A DNA stretch of 8,925 bases from Nitrospirota bacterium. Its GTDB lineage: Bacteria > Nitrospirota > Nitrospiria > Nitrospirales > Nitrospiraceae. The DNA lies in contig VBOM01000197.1 in assembly GCA_005877535.1 (NCBI GenBank), forward strand, positions 1-8,925, read 5' to 3'. The position numbers and the translations under genes are program-made. Under the pieces are notes generated by a model. That model did not search any database. It saw only the letters and a list, made by a program, of their open reading frames with translations, and was not told where the DNA came from. Each line of letters starts with the position of its first letter. The first letter of the stretch is position 1. This document shows, one piece after another, positions 6,982 through 8,925 of this stretch.

Positions 6982-7059
6982 GTGAATAAGTGGGAACAGC
7001 CGCTTTCTCGCAGGGGCAGTCCTCTTTCACTTGGGGTCATGCAGTCCCCGCCGACCTGA
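6982..7059 (+). CDS. Possible 25-codon small ORF upstream of the dehydrogenase
   Basis: A GTG at 6982 is preceded by GGAAGGGG (6969-6976), 5 nt away, a good ribosome site. The frame reads 25 codons (starting VNKWEQPLSRRG) to a TGA at 7057-7059, ending 32 nt before the next gene. I recognise no family and the composition is unremarkable. It may be a leader peptide or chance; the strong ribosome site is the only support. Confidence 0.2.
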   Translation: MNKWEQPLSRRGSPLSLGVMQSPPT

Positions 7060-7078
7060 TCTTATTGTATCGTCACAC

Positions 7079-7084
7079 GAGGTG
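7079..7084 (+). promoter_or_regulatory. Ribosome binding site of the sugar dehydrogenase
   Basis: GAGGTG lies 7 nt before the ATG at 7092 and continues as GAGGTGA, closely matching the 3' end of 16S rRNA. It fixes the start, which also gives a proper signal peptide. Confidence 0.7.
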
Positions 7085-7091
7085 AAGGCTG

Positions 7092-8264
7092 ATGAAATTT
7101 TATATCGCGGCTTTTTGTGTAGTGGGCGGTCTCCTTTTCTCTGCGCCTCTAGCCCTGTTGGCTGAAGAGGCGCCGCCTTCAATCAAGTTGCTCCCCGTCG
7201 TGTCTCGTGACATTCTTTCCATGGTACCCTTTTCGCGCAGCCTCAAGTCGCCTGTATTTCTTACCCATGCCGGGGACCAGTCGGGACGGTTGTTCATCGT
7301 CGAGCAATCAGGGACTATCAGAATATTGGACCGAGGAAGACTGCTGGATGTGCCGTTTCTCGATATCAAAGAGCGTGTCCTTTTCCGAGGTGAACAAGGG
7401 CTGCTAGGCTTGGCATTCCATTCCGAGTATCGCCGCAACGGACGCTTTTTCGTGAATTACACAAGAAAGAATGATGGCGCTACGGTGATCGCTGAGTATC
7501 GTCGAAGCGATCTGGAGAACCGCGCGGGACGTGAGGAACGGGTCCTGGTTTTGATCCCCCAGCCCTATCCCAATCACAATGGCGGTATGATCCTGTTCGG
7601 CCCAGACGGGTATCTCTACATTGGGATGGGGGACGGTGGATCTCAAGGCGATCCGCAGAATCGCGCCCAAGACAAGGATGAATTATTGGGAAAACTGCTT
7701 CGGATCGACGTGAATAGTCGTGTTCCCTATGGTATTCCAGAAGATAACCCTTATGTAAGAGGCGAGGAACGGCCTGAAATCTTCGCCAAGGGGCTGAGAA
7801 ATCCCTGGCGGTTTTCGTTTGATCGAGAAACCGGGGATCTCTGGCTGGCCGATGTCGGGCAGGACAAATGGGAGGAAGTTAATATTGTGAGGAAGGGCGG
7901 AAATTATGGCTGGCGAGTCATGGAGGGGCTTCATTGCTTTAGCCTTCAGGAACCCTGTAGTAAGGAAAATTTTATTCCCCCGGTACTTGAGTATGACCAT
8001 CAGGGGGGCCGTTGTTCCATTATTGGAGGTTATGTGTACCGTGGGAAAGCTAACCCGGCGCTCGTCGGCGTCTACATCTATGGGGATTACTGCAGCGGCG
8101 AAATTTTTTCGGTTCGCACGGCCGCTGGCGGACGGGTGGTTGGCGAACCGAGGGTCCTCAAGACCAATGCTGCTATCTCCTCTTTCGGGGAGGACGATAC
8201 GGGCGAGATCTATATGGTCGATCGCAAAGGGGCTGTCTACCAGCTTGCATCAGGATCCAAATAG
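7092..8264 (+). CDS. Exported PQQ-dependent sugar dehydrogenase-like protein (GSDH/HHIP-type beta-propeller)
   Basis: The 390-residue protein resembles soluble glucose dehydrogenases and the aldose sugar dehydrogenase YliI, six-bladed beta-propellers that oxidise sugars in the periplasm using pyrroloquinoline quinone. It begins with a signal peptide: MKFY, a hydrophobic core at about 5-23 and a likely cleavage after LLA24. Family features are SGRLFIVEQSGTIRI (64-78), GEQGLLGLAFH (100-110), NHNGGMILFGPDGYLYIGMGD (161-181) with the catalytic-type His162, KGLRNPWRFSFD (233-244) with the Arg expected at the active site, GGNYGW (269-274), GGYVYRG (312-318) and YGDYCSG (330-336). Cys282 and Cys289 could form a disulfide after export. 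It has its own ribosome site and no close upstream gene. The substrate cannot be told from sequence, and no PQQ synthesis gene is in view. Confidence 0.9.
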   Translation: MKFYIAAFCVVGGLLFSAPLALLAEEAPPSIKLLPVVSRDILSMVPFSRSLKSPVFLTHAGDQSGRLFIVEQSGTIRILDRGRLLDVPFLDIKERVLFRGEQGLLGLAFHSEYRRNGRFFVNYTRKNDGATVIAEYRRSDLENRAGREERVLVLIPQPYPNHNGGMILFGPDGYLYIGMGDGGSQGDPQNRAQDKDELLGKLLRIDVNSRVPYGIPEDNPYVRGEERPEIFAKGLRNPWRFSFDRETGDLWLADVGQDKWEEVNIVRKGGNYGWRVMEGLHCFSLQEPCSKENFIPPVLEYDHQGGRCSIIGGYVYRGKANPALVGVYIYGDYCSGEIFSVRTAAGGRVVGEPRVLKTNAAISSFGEDDTGEIYMVDRKGAVYQLASGSK

Positions 8265-8460
8265 TCTGTTGATCTTCAAATGGTAGTCCTAGCCGTACTC
8301 AGACAATCTCGTGCAGCCATATACATGGTGAGCTGAATCCATTGCAGCCAAATGGTACGGCAGGGTCACATGTGATAACGTTCTGCCCATCCCGATCTAA
8401 GCCTTCCTTACAGAAAAGGCACTAACTTTGAGTATCCAAGTGAGTCTGAGAGGAGGCAAG
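8265..8460. other. 196-bp gap between the dehydrogenase and the eboD-like gene
   Basis: No gene is seen. The gap holds two short direct repeats: CAAATGGTA at 8277-8285 and 8349-8357, and TGCAGCCA at 8312-8319 and 8343-8350. It also has a weak inverted repeat GCCTT/AAGGC (8401-8405 and 8416-8420). I found no well-spaced -35/-10 pair and no strong terminator. An in-frame TAA at 8398-8400 bounds the next gene. Confidence 0.5.
8451..8456 (+). promoter_or_regulatory. Perfect AGGAGG ribosome site deciding a TTG start
   Basis: AGGAGG lies 4 nt before TTG at 8461, the only start codon in this frame with such a site. The alternatives GTG at 8440 and TTG at 8428 have none, and no ATG lies near the expected N-terminus. 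The 4-nt spacing is slightly short. Confidence 0.6.
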
Positions 8461-8925
8461 TTGTTACGGATCGCGGATCGTGATTCGCCAAAATTACATG
8501 CCGAGGTTATTGTCCAGAGATTCAGTGTGCCCTTCGCGTATAATGTGCACTTTACGCATAGAGCACTGGCGCCGTCCAATCGAGTGCTGGTAAATGCCAT
8601 TTGTCTCAACAAGACAAGTGAGTTGCGCAGGGTATTTGCGATCGTTGATGAAGGACTGTCGAAAGCTCGTCCAGGCTTACCCAGTGAGCTGAGAAATTAT
8701 TTTACAGCGCATCGGGATTCCATGAAACTCGTTGCTCCGCCTCTTTGTGTTCCTGGGGGGGAGAAGGTAAAGGATGACCCCCACTGGCTCTTACAGATAC
8801 ACAAAAAACTTCACCACCTTCACATTGATCGCCACTCGATTGTTTTGACAGTCGGTGGCGGGGCCGTTCTTGATATGGCCGGATTCGCCGCTGCTACAAT
8901 ACATAGAGGTGTGCGGAATGTTCGA
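8461..8925 (+). CDS. eboD: 3-dehydroquinate synthase homologue, EboD type (partial, cut by window edge)
   Basis: The first 155 codons of an NAD-binding cyclase of the dehydroquinate synthase family are present; the frame is open to the right edge. The N-terminus has FSVPFAYNVHFT (21-32), a feature I associate with the EboD branch rather than with housekeeping AroB. Then come IVDEGLSKARPGL (61-73), VPGGEKVKDDP (97-107), and the family nucleotide-binding signature VGGGAVLDMAGFAAATIHRG (131-150). The metal-binding His and Glu residues and the PTT motif lie beyond the window. The TTG start at 8461 is chosen for its AGGAGG; GTG at 8440 would add 7 residues. EboD belongs to a conserved ebo cluster studied in cyanobacteria, where it is needed for export of a scytonemin precursor, and found in eustigmatophyte plastids. 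Its chemical product is not established. The family call is firm; the EboD subtype is from memory of sequence style. Confidence 0.8.
   Translation, partial: MLRIADRDSPKLHAEVIVQRFSVPFAYNVHFTHRALAPSNRVLVNAICLNKTSELRRVFAIVDEGLSKARPGLPSELRNYFTAHRDSMKLVAPPLCVPGGEKVKDDPHWLLQIHKKLHHLHIDRHSIVLTVGGGAVLDMAGFAAATIHRGVRNVR

Larger units (their letters stand above)
6588..7091. other. 504-bp intergenic region between glmS and the sugar dehydrogenase
   Basis: No convincing protein gene is seen on either strand. The region is richer in A/T than the genes to its left. It contains a possible promoter (TTGTTA at 6656-6661, TAATAT at 6680-6685, 18-bp spacer, 4 of 6 matches each), several short inverted repeats, a hairpin followed by five Ts, and a 25-codon ORF near the right end. 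I found no strong terminator directly behind glmS. Confidence 0.6.

Noticed and set aside
7033..7049. GGGG/CCCC inverted repeat before the dehydrogenase
   Set aside because: Only 4 bp of stem around a 9-nt loop with no T-run; too weak to call a site.

Overview
The window looks like chromosomal DNA of a moderately GC-rich, Gram-negative-type bacterium. The gene set and the G/C-rich style, together with degenerate 7-bp repeat arrays, remind me of the Nitrospirota (Nitrospira-like bacteria). That assignment rests on memory and general resemblance, not on a search, so it is tentative. No tRNA, rRNA, insertion sequence, phage gene or CRISPR array was seen.

Layout. Positions 1-2332 hold a leftward operon, tmk-holB-metG: thymidylate kinase, DNA polymerase III delta' subunit and methionyl-tRNA synthetase. 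metG runs off the left edge. Positions 2333-2464 are a divergent intergenic region with a good candidate promoter on each strand and an 11-bp palindrome beside the rightward -35 box. Positions 2465-6587 hold a tightly packed rightward operon: a DUF502 membrane protein, glmU and glmS. DUF502 and glmU overlap by ATGA, and glmU and glmS are 2 nt apart. GlmS makes glucosamine-6-phosphate and GlmU makes UDP-GlcNAc, the precursor of peptidoglycan and lipopolysaccharide; the intermediate mutase glmM is not here. The 3' end of glmU carries two arrays of 7-bp repeats that are translated as a non-family C-terminal tail.

After glmS the window changes from compact housekeeping genes to a looser, more A/T-rich accessory stretch. 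A 504-bp intergenic region has several possible hairpins and one very short possible ORF. It is followed by a signal-peptide-bearing PQQ-dependent sugar dehydrogenase-like protein (7092-8264) and a 196-bp gap. The last gene, cut by the right edge, is a 3-dehydroquinate synthase homologue of the EboD type, apparently starting at TTG behind a perfect AGGAGG. It suggests that an ebo-type cluster may continue beyond the window, and it is the most promising lead here.

Starts for tmk, the DUF502 gene and eboD were chosen from promoter positions, ribosome binding sites and family N-termini rather than from maximum ORF length.
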